Assembly: GCF_000429685.1 (NCBI RefSeq)
Contig: NZ_AUCI01000013.1
Coordinates: forward strand, 62,001-126,000
DNA: 64,000 nucleotides
Direction: 5' to 3'
From: Salibacterium aidingense DSM 18341
Lineage (GTDB): Bacteria > Bacillota > Bacilli > Bacillales > Marinococcaceae
Part shown: positions 44,509 through 53,365 of the stretch, piece by piece
Position numbering within the stretch: position 1 is the first letter of the stretch
Layout of the letters: every line of letters starts with the position of its first letter
The notes under the pieces: model-generated
What the model saw: the letters and a program-made list of their open reading frames with translations, nothing else
Database searches by the model: none
What the model was told of the DNA's origin: nothing
Made by a program: the position numbers and the translations under genes

Positions 44509-45156
44509 ATGAAGATGGCTTGCCAAAAAAAGTATGAGACATTACTGCATAAATACTTGGATGGGGAAACTAATCAGGAAGAGCGCACAGAACTGTTTCA
44601 TCACCTGAAAACGTGCGAGGAATGTGCCCGGCATTACCGGGAGCTGAAAAAAACGATGATGCTTGTGCAGAGTTCCTCCCATATAGACGCGCCGGCTGGA
44701 TTTACGGAGAATGTGATGAAAAACCTACCGGAAAAGAAAAAACGAGTGAGCTGGAAAAAGTGGTCCAGACGGCACCCCTTTTTTGTCGCTGCCTCTTTAT
44801 TTATTATATTAATGGCATCCAGTCTAATTTCGGTATGGAATGAACAGGCAGGCGAAGAAATCTCCGTCCAGGGCAGCCGGGACGTAGCGATTGATGAGGA
44901 GGCCGGAACGGTTATTGTACCGGAGGGAGAAACGGTTGAAGGAGATCTCACGGTAAGGAATGCTAAAGTGGAAGTAAAAGGGGAAGTCTCCGGTGATTTG
45001 ACGGTCATTAACGGAGAGCAGTACCTGGCTTCTGCCGGAGAAGTATCCGGAGAGATTGAAGAAGTGGATCAGGTGCTGGAGTGGGTTTGGTATCATACGA
45101 AACGAATAACGAAAGATGTTTTTACTATGGGAGAAGAAACCGGAGAACAGGAATAA
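44509..45156 (+). CDS. rsiW: Anti-sigma-W factor RsiW
   Basis: A 215-residue single-pass membrane anti-sigma factor. The zinc anti-sigma domain has the HxxxCxxC pattern in HHLKTCEECARHY (about residues 30-42), the membrane helix is near residues 88-108 (FFVAASLFIILMASSLISVW), and the extracellular part is rich in acidic residues. Regulated proteolysis of such proteins frees SigW. ATG 44509 lies behind AAGGAGG; ATG 44515 is also possible. Starts ten bases behind sigW. Confidence 0.93.
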   Translation: MKMACQKKYETLLHKYLDGETNQEERTELFHHLKTCEECARHYRELKKTMMLVQSSSHIDAPAGFTENVMKNLPEKKKRVSWKKWSRRHPFFVAASLFIILMASSLISVWNEQAGEEISVQGSRDVAIDEEAGTVIVPEGETVEGDLTVRNAKVEVKGEVSGDLTVINGEQYLASAGEVSGEIEEVDQVLEWVWYHTKRITKDVFTMGEETGEQE

Positions 45157-45197
45157 CTGCCTTTTCACATTTTTACAAAATCATAGGTGCAACAAAT

Positions 45198-45240
45198 GAG
45201 ACACCAAGTCGACTAATAGGACGGGTGTCTCTTTTTATTT
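45198..45240 (+). terminator. Terminator of sigW-rsiW
   Basis: Stem GAGACACC / GGTGTCTC followed by TTTTTATTT, between rsiW and cdaA, so cdaA needs its own promoter or read-through. Confidence 0.8.
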
Positions 45241-45361
45241 GCTGAAAAATAAGTCCACGATCCTGTATAGAAAAAAAGTCACCAACGAACAGAAGAAGAA
45301 AATATGATACAATAATGACGTTGTTTTCTTTTTCTGGCCAGACTTAATTGGAGGAAGAGAG

Positions 45362-46183
45362 ATGTTTGTTGGAGAAGATTTTCAATTTGTAAGTCTGCTG
45401 CGGGCTATTGTTGATATTGCGCTTGTAGCTTATGTTGTTTATAAATCAATCACCGTTATTCGTGGAACCCGCGCCGTACAACTGTTAAAAGGAATCACGG
45501 TAATTCTGGTTGTATGGTTTTTAAGCAGCTTCTTCGGACTCCGGACGCTGCAGTGGATTATGTCCCAGGCTGTCACTTATGGCTTGCTGGCAATTATTAT
45601 CATCTTTCAGCCGGAACTTAGAAGAGCACTGGAGCAGCTTGGCCGGGGACGTATTTTTGGAAGAACGGCCACCCCGGAAGAAGAAAACGATATAAAAACG
45701 GTAGAAGCGATTATGAAATCGGTCAAGTACATGGCAAAACGCCGTATTGGTGCTTTGATATCGATAGAAAAAGAAACAGGAATGAACGATTACGTGGAAA
45801 CGGGAATACCGATGAACGCCACGGTAACGTCCGAGTTATTAATTAATACTTTTATACCGAATACGCCGCTTCATGATGGAGCTGTCATTATGAGGAGAAA
45901 TGAAATTTCAGCAGCTGCCTGTTATCTTCCCTTGTCCGAAAATCCGTTCATCTCCAAAGAGCTTGGCACCAGGCACCGGGCCGCTCTGGGGATAAGCGAG
46001 GTTACCGATGCTCTGACTATTGCGGTCTCAGAGGAAACCGGCGGTATTTCCGTTACAAAGAATGGAGATCTACATAGAGACCTGGATGAAGATACACTGC
46101 GGGCGATGCTGGAAAGGGAACTTATTGCAGATGTGAAACACTCCTCAAGTTTATGGCAGTGGGGAGGGAAAAAAGATGGATAG
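45362..46183 (+). CDS. cdaA: Diadenylate cyclase CdaA
   Basis: A 273-residue membrane enzyme making c-di-AMP from two ATP. Three N-terminal membrane helices (to about residue 80) precede the DAC domain, where the catalytic DGA (in PLHDGAVIM, about residue 170) and RHR (in LGTRHRAALG, about residue 203) motifs are intact. c-di-AMP controls potassium and osmolyte uptake and cell-wall homeostasis. The gene overlaps cdaR by eight bases. Start ATG 45362 follows GGAGGAAG. Confidence 0.96.
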   Translation: MFVGEDFQFVSLLRAIVDIALVAYVVYKSITVIRGTRAVQLLKGITVILVVWFLSSFFGLRTLQWIMSQAVTYGLLAIIIIFQPELRRALEQLGRGRIFGRTATPEEENDIKTVEAIMKSVKYMAKRRIGALISIEKETGMNDYVETGIPMNATVTSELLINTFIPNTPLHDGAVIMRRNEISAAACYLPLSENPFISKELGTRHRAALGISEVTDALTIAVSEETGGISVTKNGDLHRDLDEDTLRAMLERELIADVKHSSSLWQWGGKKDG

Positions 46184-47438
46184 ACTGTTTAACAATCCCT
46201 GGTTTGTCAGATTGGTTTCCCTGCTTATTGCTGTGATGCTTTATACAATGGTAAATATGGATAATGTGAGTAACCAGCCTGGTGTCCTGCCGGATAGTGA
46301 AGAAAGTTCTTATACTGTTAACAACGTGGAAGTAGAGGTTTATTACAACGAAGAAGAATATGAAGTGGTGGATGAACCGGAGACAGTCAATGTGGAATTG
46401 TCGGGACCTCAGACCTCAATTATGCTTTTTCAATTGTCGAGACCCTCTTTTGAAGTGTATGCTGATTTAGAGGAACAGGGAGCAGGTGTTCACAACGTTC
46501 GACTGCAGCATCGGGATTTTCCTGCTGATCTGGATGTATCCATTAATCCAAGAGTGGTCAGCATAGAACTGCAGGAACAGAAGACGGTCTCCTACCCTGT
46601 AGAAATAGATGTGAACAATGAAGACGAAACAGAAGAGGGTTATTCCCTTGGGGAAGCGGAAGCCTCCCCGGAAGAAGTAAATATTAAAGCCCCGCAGTCC
46701 GTTCATGAAGAAATTGAAAGGGTTCGTGCGGAGGTAGATGCGGCCGGAGTGAATGAAGCATTGGAGACAGAAGCAGACGTTATCGCATACGATGCTGATG
46801 GGAATGAAGTGGATGTTCCTATTGAACCAGAAACCGTTACGATTTCACTGCCTGTCGACAGTCCAAATGCCAGGGTTCCCATCAGCTTATCCCGGCAGGG
46901 AACGCTGCCCGATGATTTAAGTATCGTATCGCTTGATATTGAACCTACGGAAGCAACGATTTATGGACCGGCTGACGTAATGGAGGAAATAAACACCCTG
47001 GAAGCTGTACTGAACTTAACGCAGATTGAAGAGAACGGGACACTTGAAATTCCAATAAAAGTCCCGGAAGGAATTGAGCAGGTGGACCCCGAAGCCATAG
47101 AAGTGGCAGTAGAAGTCGGGGAACAGGAAGAAAGGACAATGGAGGACATCCCCATCACCATTGATAATATACCGGATTCCTATTCCTATACGGTGCTGGA
47201 TCCGGACGAGCTCACTACAGGAGTAACGGTGTACGGCTCTGCTTCCGTGTTGGACAACCTGGATCAGGGAGATATCTCTCTGTCAGCCGATTGGGAAGAC
47301 GCCGAAGATAATGACAGCCCTGCTGTTCTTCCGCTTCAGACAAACGGCCCGACAGAAGTTCGAATAGAACCCGATATAGATGAAATTGAAATAGAGTGGT
47401 CAGACGAATCATCCTCGGCGGAAACAAACGAGAATTAA
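46176..47438 (+). CDS. cdaR: CdaA regulator CdaR (YbbR-domain protein)
   Basis: A 420-residue protein with one N-terminal membrane anchor (WFVRLVSLLIAVMLYTMVN) and about four YbbR repeats outside the membrane, each with the pattern of a beta-rich SGP...V or GPADV...I segment. It binds and modulates CdaA. The exported part is very acidic, as expected for a salt-adapted organism. The overlap with cdaA and the short gap to glmM support one operon. Confidence 0.93.
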   Translation: MDRLFNNPWFVRLVSLLIAVMLYTMVNMDNVSNQPGVLPDSEESSYTVNNVEVEVYYNEEEYEVVDEPETVNVELSGPQTSIMLFQLSRPSFEVYADLEEQGAGVHNVRLQHRDFPADLDVSINPRVVSIELQEQKTVSYPVEIDVNNEDETEEGYSLGEAEASPEEVNIKAPQSVHEEIERVRAEVDAAGVNEALETEADVIAYDADGNEVDVPIEPETVTISLPVDSPNARVPISLSRQGTLPDDLSIVSLDIEPTEATIYGPADVMEEINTLEAVLNLTQIEENGTLEIPIKVPEGIEQVDPEAIEVAVEVGEQEERTMEDIPITIDNIPDSYSYTVLDPDELTTGVTVYGSASVLDNLDQGDISLSADWEDAEDNDSPAVLPLQTNGPTEVRIEPDIDEIEIEWSDESSSAETNEN

Positions 47439-47480
47439 TGCAAATCATGGAAGAGACGCTAATGAAGGAGAGATCAAGTA

Positions 47481-48833
47481 ATGGGTAAGATTTTTGGCAC
47501 GGATGGTGTACGCGGTATTGCGAATACAGAACTCACACCAGAGCTGGCTTTTCGTCTTGGCCGCAGCGGCGGCTATTATTTGACAAAAGAAGCTGACCAT
47601 CCAAAGGTACTGATCGGCCGGGATACAAGAATATCAGGTGAAATGCTGGAAGGAGCCCTTATCGCCGGCCTTCTCTCGATTGGAGTGGAAGTCATGCGGC
47701 TTGGTGTTATATCCACACCGGGTGTCGCCTATTTGACGAAGGCGGTCAGTGCTCATGCCGGAGTGATGATTTCCGCTTCCCACAATCCAGTGGAGGATAA
47801 CGGAATCAAGTTTTTTGGAGCAGACGGGTTCAAACTTTCCGAAGCGCAGGAAAAAGAAATAGAAGACCTGCTGGAAGGAGAAGATGAACTGCCCCGCCCG
47901 ACAGGGGAAAACGTAGGTGCTGTGAATGATTATTTCGAAGGCGGACAGAAATACCTGCAGTTTTTAAAACAGACCGTCACGGAGGATTTTTCCGGACTTC
48001 ATATTGCGCTTGACTGTGCAAACGGCTCCGCTTCTTCCCTCGGCCCCCATTTATTTGCGGATCTTGATGCAGACATATCCACGATTGGAAACAATCCAAA
48101 CGGGGTGAATATTAACGTGGATGTCGGCTCCACCAATCCGGAAACCTTAGCTTCGTTTGTTAAGGAAAAGGGAGCCGATGTCGGTCTGGCCTTTGACGGG
48201 GATGCCGACCGGCTGATTGCTATTGATGAAACAGGCCGGGTGGTGGACGGTGACAAAATCATGTACATCTGCGCCAAATACTTAAAAGAAGATAGGCTTC
48301 TCTCCGATAATACACTTGTCACCACAGTGATGAGCAACCTCGGGCTTTATAAAGCATTGGAAAAGCTGGGGATTGAAACGAAAAAAACTGCGGTGGGGGA
48401 CCGCTATGTTATGGAAGCAATGAGAGCCGGGGGTTACAGCCTTGGTGGAGAACAATCGGGTCATATTATTTTTCTCGATCATGTGACGACCGGAGACGGG
48501 ATGCTGACAGCACTGCAGCTGGTGGATATCATTAAGTCTTCCGGCAGACCTCTTTCAGAATTAGCAGGGGAAATGGAGAAATTCCCGCAAACGCTCGTAA
48601 ATGTGCCGGTCGTGGATAAACATAATATCCACAGCAATACCCACGTGAGTGAAGCCATCGAACGAGTGGAAAAGGAAATGGACGGCAACGGCCGTATACT
48701 GGTAAGGCCTTCCGGCACGGAATCTCTTGTCCGTGTCATGGCAGAAGCCGAAACAAAAGAGTTGTGTGATAAGTATGTGCAGGAAGTAGCAGATGTAGTC
48801 GAGAAGTATATGGGCCGGAAGGAAGAAGCTTAA
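47481..48833 (+). CDS. glmM: Phosphoglucosamine mutase GlmM
   Basis: A 450-residue enzyme that converts glucosamine-6-P to glucosamine-1-P for UDP-GlcNAc synthesis. The N-terminal [14 protein letters not shown], the phosphoserine loop [19 protein letters not shown] (serine near residue 100), the magnesium loop DGDADR and the sugar-phosphate loop [12 protein letters not shown] are all present. Starts behind AAGGAG. In Bacillus subtilis GlmM contacts CdaA, consistent with the shared operon. Confidence 0.97.
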   Translation: MGKIFGTDGVRGIANTELTPELAFRLGRSGGYYLTKEADHPKVLIGRDTRISGEMLEGALIAGLLSIGVEVMRLGVISTPGVAYLTKAVSAHAGVMISASHNPVEDNGIKFFGADGFKLSEAQEKEIEDLLEGEDELPRPTGENVGAVNDYFEGGQKYLQFLKQTVTEDFSGLHIALDCANGSASSLGPHLFADLDADISTIGNNPNGVNINVDVGSTNPETLASFVKEKGADVGLAFDGDADRLIAIDETGRVVDGDKIMYICAKYLKEDRLLSDNTLVTTVMSNLGLYKALEKLGIETKKTAVGDRYVMEAMRAGGYSLGGEQSGHIIFLDHVTTGDGMLTALQLVDIIKSSGRPLSELAGEMEKFPQTLVNVPVVDKHNIHSNTHVSEAIERVEKEMDGNGRILVRPSGTESLVRVMAEAETKELCDKYVQEVADVVEKYMGRKEEA

Positions 48834-48968
48834 GCAAGTCTCCTCCGCCCGCACTTCTCCGTCACCTCGTGCATACGTTGGCAGAGAAACAGGTTTTATG
48901 AAAAGGAAGAGAGGGAAAGACATCTTTCAGATTCTGGTGTCTCTAGTGTGATGCCAGTTTGACAGGGA

Positions 48969-49144
48969 GGACAATTGTTCCTTTATTTCCCTTCTATGCC
49001 GTCATAATACAGGATAAGGGGACATCTAATCCGCTATTCGGAGAAAAAGAAGGCTTTTTTTGATGAAGAATAGCAATGAGCGGAACAATGTCCTCTACAT
49101 CCTGAACTAAGTGTAAAAAACACGGAATAAGTGATCAAATGTCC
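48969..49144. repeat. Four-box palindromic element, copy 3
   Basis: Forward boxes at 48969 and 49020, inverted boxes ending at 49093 (one base deleted) and 49144 (degenerate). Symmetric about 49056.5 with the same 51-base offsets. It lies in the 678-base glmM-glmS gap, ahead of the ribozyme. The bases 48834-48968 show no further feature. Confidence 0.75.
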
Positions 49145-49275
49145 ATGCCGGCTCATTATTCCGGGAGGGCAGGGTCACGGAATCGATGAAAAGAATTGTC
49201 AGGATAAGGTTCTTATTGTATGATTAATCCAGAATCTAAGCGGAAAGATAAGGAGGGTAAGGACAACTTCATCAT

Positions 49276-49440
49276 TAAAAAGCGCCCGGACTGTTCCCGG
49301 ACGGTGAAGCGGAACAGTTGACGAGGAGGAGGTTCATCGAACGATCGGCGGATGCCTCCCGGTTGCCTGTCACAACCGAAAATCCAGGTTCAAACCACAG
49401 AGGCGACTCTGTGCCCAATAGTTTGGATGATGACGGCCTA
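49276..49440 (+). ncRNA. glmS ribozyme riboswitch
   Basis: The leader contains the conserved glmS ribozyme core: AGCGCC at 49281 (self-cleavage expected between A49281 and G49282), GTTGACGAGGAGGAGGTT near 49317, TCGGCGGATGCCTCCCGGTT near 49344, and the P4 region GGTTCAAACCACAGAGGCGACTCTG. Glucosamine-6-phosphate binding triggers cleavage of the mRNA and lowers glmS expression. The order and spacing match other Bacillaceae ribozymes. The glmS start lies about 70 bases downstream. Confidence 0.93.
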
Positions 49441-49455
49441 ACTTTAAAAAAAGAG

Positions 49456-49478
49456 CGGGGCATGGTGTGCCCCGTGCA
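49456..49478 (+). promoter_or_regulatory. Hairpin between ribozyme and glmS start
   Basis: Stem CGGGGCA / TGCCCCG with a short loop, with no T-run. It lies about 20 bases before the glmS ribosome binding site; function unknown. Confidence 0.5.
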
Positions 49479-49511
49479 TCCCATGGCCCGCCCTCAGGAG
49501 GTCATGACAGT

Positions 49512-51317
49512 ATGTGTGGAATTGTAGGATATATCGGAAACAATCAGGCAAAGGATATACTCATCAAAGGACTGCAGAAGCTCGAATACCGCGGCTATGA
49601 CTCCGCCGGCATTGCCCTGGTGAATGACAGCGGCGTGGAGCTCCATAAGGAAAAGGGACGGATTGCCGCCCTTGAAGATGCGATTGGAAAGGAAGGAAAA
49701 GGGACCACCGGCATCGGTCACACCCGCTGGGCGACACACGGCGCGCCGAGCAGGGAGAATGCCCACCCCCACCAGAGCATCAGCGGCCGCTTCACGCTCG
49801 TGCATAACGGAGTTATTGAGAATTATCAGCAGCTGAAACGTGAATATCTGGCAGATGTGAATATGGCCAGCGAAACGGATACAGAAGTCATCGTTCAGCT
49901 CGTTGAATCCTTTGCGGAAAAAGGGGAAAACATCGACGAAGCCTTCCGCAGGGCCTTATCATTGCTGCATGGTTCTTATGCCATCGCACTCATCGATAAG
50001 GAAGATAACGATACGATCTATGTCGGTAAAAACAAGAGTCCGCTTCTTGTTGGAGTAGGAGATGACGTCAGCGTCGTTGCCTCTGACGCCATGGCCATGC
50101 TTCATATCACGAAAGAATTCGTCGAAATCATGGATCAGGAAATCGTGATTGTGAAGCAGGACGGTATTCAGGTGAAAAAGCTTGATGGCACGGTAGTAGA
50201 GCGTGATACGTTTACCACGGACATCGATGAAAGCGACACGGAAAAAGGCACGTACAATCACTTTATGCTGAAAGAAATCGATGAGCAGCCGTTTGTTATC
50301 CGTAATATCATTCAGAAATATCAGGATGATGACGACGGTGATATAAAACTGGATAACGCTATCCGGGCGGCGTTAAACGACGCGGACCGCCTGTATGTCA
50401 TCGCAGCCGGCACGAGTTACCACGCAGGCCTTGTCGGCAAAGAACTGATGGAAAAAGTAGCAGACAAACCGACAGAAGTTCATATCGCAAGCGAATTTTT
50501 ATATAATGAGCCTTTGCTGTCCAAAAACCCGCTCTTTATCTTTATTTCACAAAGCGGCGAAACCGCAGACTGCCGCGGTGTACTCGTCAATGTGAAAGAA
50601 AAAGGCTATAAATCCTTAACCATAACGAACGTACCCGGCTCTACGCTGACCCGGGAAGCAGATTTCACGCTGCACACGCATGCCGGACCGGAGATCGCAG
50701 TAGCCTCCACCAAAGCTTATACAGCGCAGATGGCCGTGTTTTCCATTCTGGCGATGGACGGCGCCCGCGCGCAGGGGATCAATACTGGTTTTAACGCCAT
50801 TAACGAACTTGGTCTCATTGCCAATGCAATGGAAACCCTCTGTGACCAGAAAGACCGCATGGAGCAGGTGGCCCGTGACTACATGTTCGATACACGGAAC
50901 TGCTTTTTTATCGGCCGCGCCATGGACTATCATGTCGTGCAGGAAGGCGCGCTGAAGCTGAAAGAAATTTCATATATTCAGGCGGAAGGCTTCGCCGGCG
51001 GCGAGCTCAAACACGGCACGATCGCCCTGATTGAAGATGGGACGCCGGTTGTCGGGGTGACAACTCAGGAGCATGTCAACGCTAACATCCGCGGCAACAT
51101 CCAGGAAGTCATCGCCCGCGGCGCCAACGCCTGCATCATCAGCACAGAGGCGACGAAAGAAGAAGGCGACAATATCGTGCTGCCGAATATCAACGAGCTG
51201 CTCACTCCGCTCATCTCTGTTGTACCACTGCAGCTGATTTCCTATTACGCCGCGCTGCATAGAGGATGCGACGTGGATAAACCGAGAAACCTTGCAAAAA
51301 GTGTGACGGTGGAATAG
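49512..51317 (+). CDS. glmS: Glutamine--fructose-6-phosphate aminotransferase GlmS
   Basis: A 601-residue enzyme catalysing the first step of hexosamine synthesis. Translation starts at ATG 49512 so that Cys2 becomes the N-terminal nucleophile (MCGIVGYIG). The glutaminase domain has [10 protein letters not shown] and [10 protein letters not shown]; two SIS domains follow ([13 protein letters not shown], about residue 347) and the protein ends [13 protein letters not shown], as in nearly all GlmS. The C-terminal coding end is the recognition site of Tn7 TnsD. The upstream ribozyme controls expression. Confidence 0.98.
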   Translation: MCGIVGYIGNNQAKDILIKGLQKLEYRGYDSAGIALVNDSGVELHKEKGRIAALEDAIGKEGKGTTGIGHTRWATHGAPSRENAHPHQSISGRFTLVHNGVIENYQQLKREYLADVNMASETDTEVIVQLVESFAEKGENIDEAFRRALSLLHGSYAIALIDKEDNDTIYVGKNKSPLLVGVGDDVSVVASDAMAMLHITKEFVEIMDQEIVIVKQDGIQVKKLDGTVVERDTFTTDIDESDTEKGTYNHFMLKEIDEQPFVIRNIIQKYQDDDDGDIKLDNAIRAALNDADRLYVIAAGTSYHAGLVGKELMEKVADKPTEVHIASEFLYNEPLLSKNPLFIFISQSGETADCRGVLVNVKEKGYKSLTITNVPGSTLTREADFTLHTHAGPEIAVASTKAYTAQMAVFSILAMDGARAQGINTGFNAINELGLIANAMETLCDQKDRMEQVARDYMFDTRNCFFIGRAMDYHVVQEGALKLKEISYIQAEGFAGGELKHGTIALIEDGTPVVGVTTQEHVNANIRGNIQEVIARGANACIISTEATKEEGDNIVLPNINELLTPLISVVPLQLISYYAALHRGCDVDKPRNLAKSVTVE

Positions 51318-51384
51318 TTTTAAGGAACAGGAAAATAGATTATGTGTTTAAAAATAATAAAGGCATGAAAAAATAATGAAGTTG

Positions 51385-51432
51385 AAAACTGTCAGCATGG
51401 AAAGACTACAATTTCCGTGCTGACAGTTTTTA
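51385..51432 (+). terminator. Terminator behind glmS
   Basis: Long stem AAAACTGTCAGCATGGAAA / TTTCCGTGCTGACAGTTTT with an eight-base loop and a T-run. Either the native glmS terminator or part of the inserted element. Confidence 0.88.
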
Positions 51433-51459
51433 TTGGAAAATTATAGATGGTCAGAGTGA

Positions 51460-51640
51460 CAAAAAAAGAACACCTGGACTGAAGCTAAGATAAAAAAATA
51501 CATTAAAGAGAGTCGAGGTTATGGAGATCTTTCTAATTATAAGCCTTGGTTAAACAATCAAGACGTTCCCTCAAGTGGAAGATCCCATCGTATTATGGGA
51601 TGACAGGTGGGCAACATGAATTTTTATGTGAATGAAATAT
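51460..51640 (+). pseudogene. tnsA endonuclease fragment (Tn7-like)
   Basis: The frame from 51460 reads WTEAKIKKYIKESRGYGDLSNYKPWLNNQDVPSSGRSHRI, the N-terminal TnsA signature (DVPSxGRSxRI preceded by YKPWL). A stop at 51601 is followed, after a frameshift, by TGGQHEFLCE, matching the next TnsA segment. The catalytic core is missing. TnsA cuts the 5' ends of Tn7-like elements. No start codon with a binding site is kept. Confidence 0.75.
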
Positions 51641-51658
51641 TAATGGATCCATGAATCT

Positions 51659-52362
51659 GAGGATATGTATCGCATTCTATGGATAGATGAAAGCAATATT
51701 ATTGCTTTTCTAATTGATCTTCATGACAGTAAAGCTCTGCCCTTTCTATATTTGAGAAGAAAAAACGTTCTACTTACATTCCAGAAGCAATGGAAAAATT
51801 TAAAGTTACATATCCAACTGTCAGAAAATACTACGTAAATACTGGCAGAGAGGTTTGACGATGAATGCACTTCTTCCGGATTATCGAAATTCAGGAGCTA
51901 AAGGGAAAGAAAGACTAGCTGGTGTGAAAAAGCGTGGGCGTCCGAGAGAATTTGGGGAATCAGGGCCTAATGTGGACAATCAAATAAAAAAAATCTTCCG
52001 TTTGGCTTTGGAGAAGTATTATCTAACTTCAAATGAAAATAGGCTGACAGTTGCTTATAAAAGAATTCTTTGTTGAAAATATTTATTATGATGATGGCAT
52101 TCAAAAGGTGATTATTAAAGGTAAAAATGAATTACCTTCTTTAAGACAGTTTAGATATTGGTATAAAAAAGATTACGATGTTGTGGAATCTACGATAGCA
52201 CGTAAAGGAAGAAAAATCCGAAAAAGATCACCGCGATATTTTAAATCACTCGTTATCTGAAGTTCAAGGACCAGGATCTCGATTTCAAATTGATGCGACC
52301 GTTGGAGATGTTTTTCTTCTATCTAAATACAACTCAAATTGGATAATTGGACGACCGAAAGA
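51659..52362 (+). pseudogene. tnsB transposase fragment (Tn7-like), multiply frameshifted
   Basis: Pieces in three frames join into a TnsB-like N-terminal half: EDMYRILWIDESNIIAFLIDLHDSKALP (51659 on), KVTYPTVRKYY, then MNALLPDYRNSGAKGKERLAGVKKRGRPREF and VDNQIKKIFRLALEKYYLT (51861-52050), IKEFFVENIYYDDGIQK and LRQFRYWYKKDYDVVE (to about 52230), and finally GPGSRFQIDATVGDVFL, which contains the first catalytic aspartate of the DDE integrase core. Similarity ends at ...NWIIGRP near 52362, so the rest of the transposase is lost. At least three frameshifts mark it as dead. Confidence 0.8.
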
Positions 52363-52614
52363 ATATCCGTAGCTTCTGCGATAATAACAGAGGCTGCAGC
52401 CTCATATGCAGGTGATGCAATATTAAGTAGGTTTGGCTATAGTTTTGGTCCATATGGTACAGCTGAATTACTAACAGCATCTTTGGCAGGAGCCTCTATA
52501 GCAGATATCGACGTTATATATGCTGGAAAGCACGGTCATAGAGTTAAAGTAACTATGACAGATTATAAAGATTACCATACCTCTTATTCAGTTCAATTTG
52601 ATTATGAGAGATAG
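52363..52614 (+). pseudogene. C-terminal fragment of an unknown protein
   Basis: Open frame continuing from the tnsB junction: an Ala/Ser/Ile-rich segment (SVASAIITEAAASYAGDAILSRFGYSFGPYGTAELL ...) followed by a charged end HGHRVKVTMTDYKDYHTSYSVQFDYER. It has no start of its own and seems joined to tnsB by a deletion, so it may be the tail of a transposon cargo gene. I do not recognise the family. Confidence 0.35.
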
Positions 52615-52685
52615 TATATATAAAGAACCTAAAGAAATAACGATGGCTTTTATTATGCCTTTAGCTGTTGCATTTCATTTTACAA

Positions 52686-52906
52686 TCAAGCGTCTTCTAC
52701 AAAAGAAAAATCGACCAATTCTTTCATTTGCCGAAGAAAGTTATCCTTAGGAATTACAGTTTCATAAAATCCCAATATGGACTTATTGGAAGAGAAGTTT
52801 GAGAATGTAACATTAGACATCACCGCTTCATAAGTTGAAGTGATGAAGAGGATTATAAGGATTTTTTTTCTTAATTTCAATATTTTTGTAGGGGTTTTTC
52901 AGCAGT
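52686..52906 (-). mobile_element. IS1182-family remnant (transposase N terminus and one end)
   Basis: On the minus strand, from a GTG/ATG region near 52820, the frame reads VTFSNFSSNKSILGFYETVIPKDNFLRQMKELVDFSFV, the N terminus of IS1182-type transposases, and stops at 52686. Just upstream (52892-52906) lies an end-like sequence GAGACTGCTGAAAAA on the minus strand. The rest of the element is missing. It adjoins the Tn7-like wreck, so this site has received at least two elements. Confidence 0.65.
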
Positions 52907-52926
52907 CTCCCCCAATAATCCTCAAG

Positions 52927-52957
52927 ACAAAAAGACTCTCCGAGCGAAGAGTCTAAA
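52927..52957 (-). terminator. Terminator of the YxeA-like gene
   Basis: On the minus strand AGACTCT / AGAGTCT stem with a short loop followed by TTTTTG, 27 bases beyond the stop codon of the YxeA-like gene. Confidence 0.75.
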
Positions 52958-52983
52958 ATATTTCCTTTTTCTAACCATTATTT

Positions 52984-53346
52984 CTACGATTCTAATTCTT
53001 CCTTGGCCGCTTCTGGAACGTCCTCCCAGGACACTTCATTGAAAGAAGTTACATCATTTCCATTTCTCACATAAAGCATGAGATAGGCATCCAGACTCAA
53101 CTCGCTGGTAGAGGAATATTCTACCGTTTCTTCGTTGCCGTTTTCATTGTAAGCCGTCGTTTCATACCAATATGTCCGTGCAATTTCTCCCGAGTCTTGG
53201 GTGTGTTCATCTATTTCTACAGGCTCACTTGTTTGGACATATAATTGATCGGTTCCAATCCGGTTAAAATTGATGTTCGCTAATGCTATAATCGCGCCAA
53301 TAAATAAAACGAACCCACTTAAAAAAATAATTATTACCTTTTTCAT
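52984..53346 (-). CDS. YxeA-like (DUF1093) secreted or anchored protein
   Basis: A 120-residue protein with an N-terminal membrane helix or signal (MKKVIIIFLSGFVLFIGAIIALA) and a small beta-rich outer domain containing YWYETTAYNENGNEETVEYSS and AYLMLYVRNGNDVTSFNEVSWEDVPEAAKEEL, the pattern of YxeA/DUF1093 proteins. Bacillus subtilis yxeA lies near the yxd ABC transporter-regulator genes, a similar context to this one. It is 19 bases behind the permease gene and probably cotranscribed with the transporter. Function unknown. Confidence 0.75.
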   Translation of the reverse strand: MKKVIIIFLSGFVLFIGAIIALANINFNRIGTDQLYVQTSEPVEIDEHTQDSGEIARTYWYETTAYNENGNEETVEYSSTSELSLDAYLMLYVRNGNDVTSFNEVSWEDVPEAAKEELES

Positions 53347-53365
53347 CTTTTTTCCTCCTCAGATA

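Larger units (their letters stand above)
51343..52362 (+). mobile_element. Decayed Tn7-like transposon remnant at the glmS attachment site
   Basis: Fragments of tnsA and tnsB, in the same orientation as glmS and in Tn7 order, begin about 140 bases behind the glmS stop. This is the classical attTn7 location. A possible transposon end starts with TGTG at 51343, 25 bases behind the glmS stop codon, the canonical Tn7 distance, but the terminator at 51385 complicates the boundary. No tnsC, tnsD or cargo genes survive. The downstream limit is where tnsB similarity stops. Confidence 0.75.

Noticed and set aside
52556-52565. TGACA followed by GATTA as the far end of the Tn7-like element, matching the GATTA before the TGTG candidate at 51343
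   Set aside because: It falls inside an open coding-like fragment, and a match of this length in 1.5 kb is not rare; without a second TnsB-type site it is too weak to call a target duplication.
52604-52750. 48-residue plus-strand frame with a hydrophobic segment
   Set aside because: It overlaps the IS1182 transposase stub on the other strand and has no ribosome binding site; probably a shadow.
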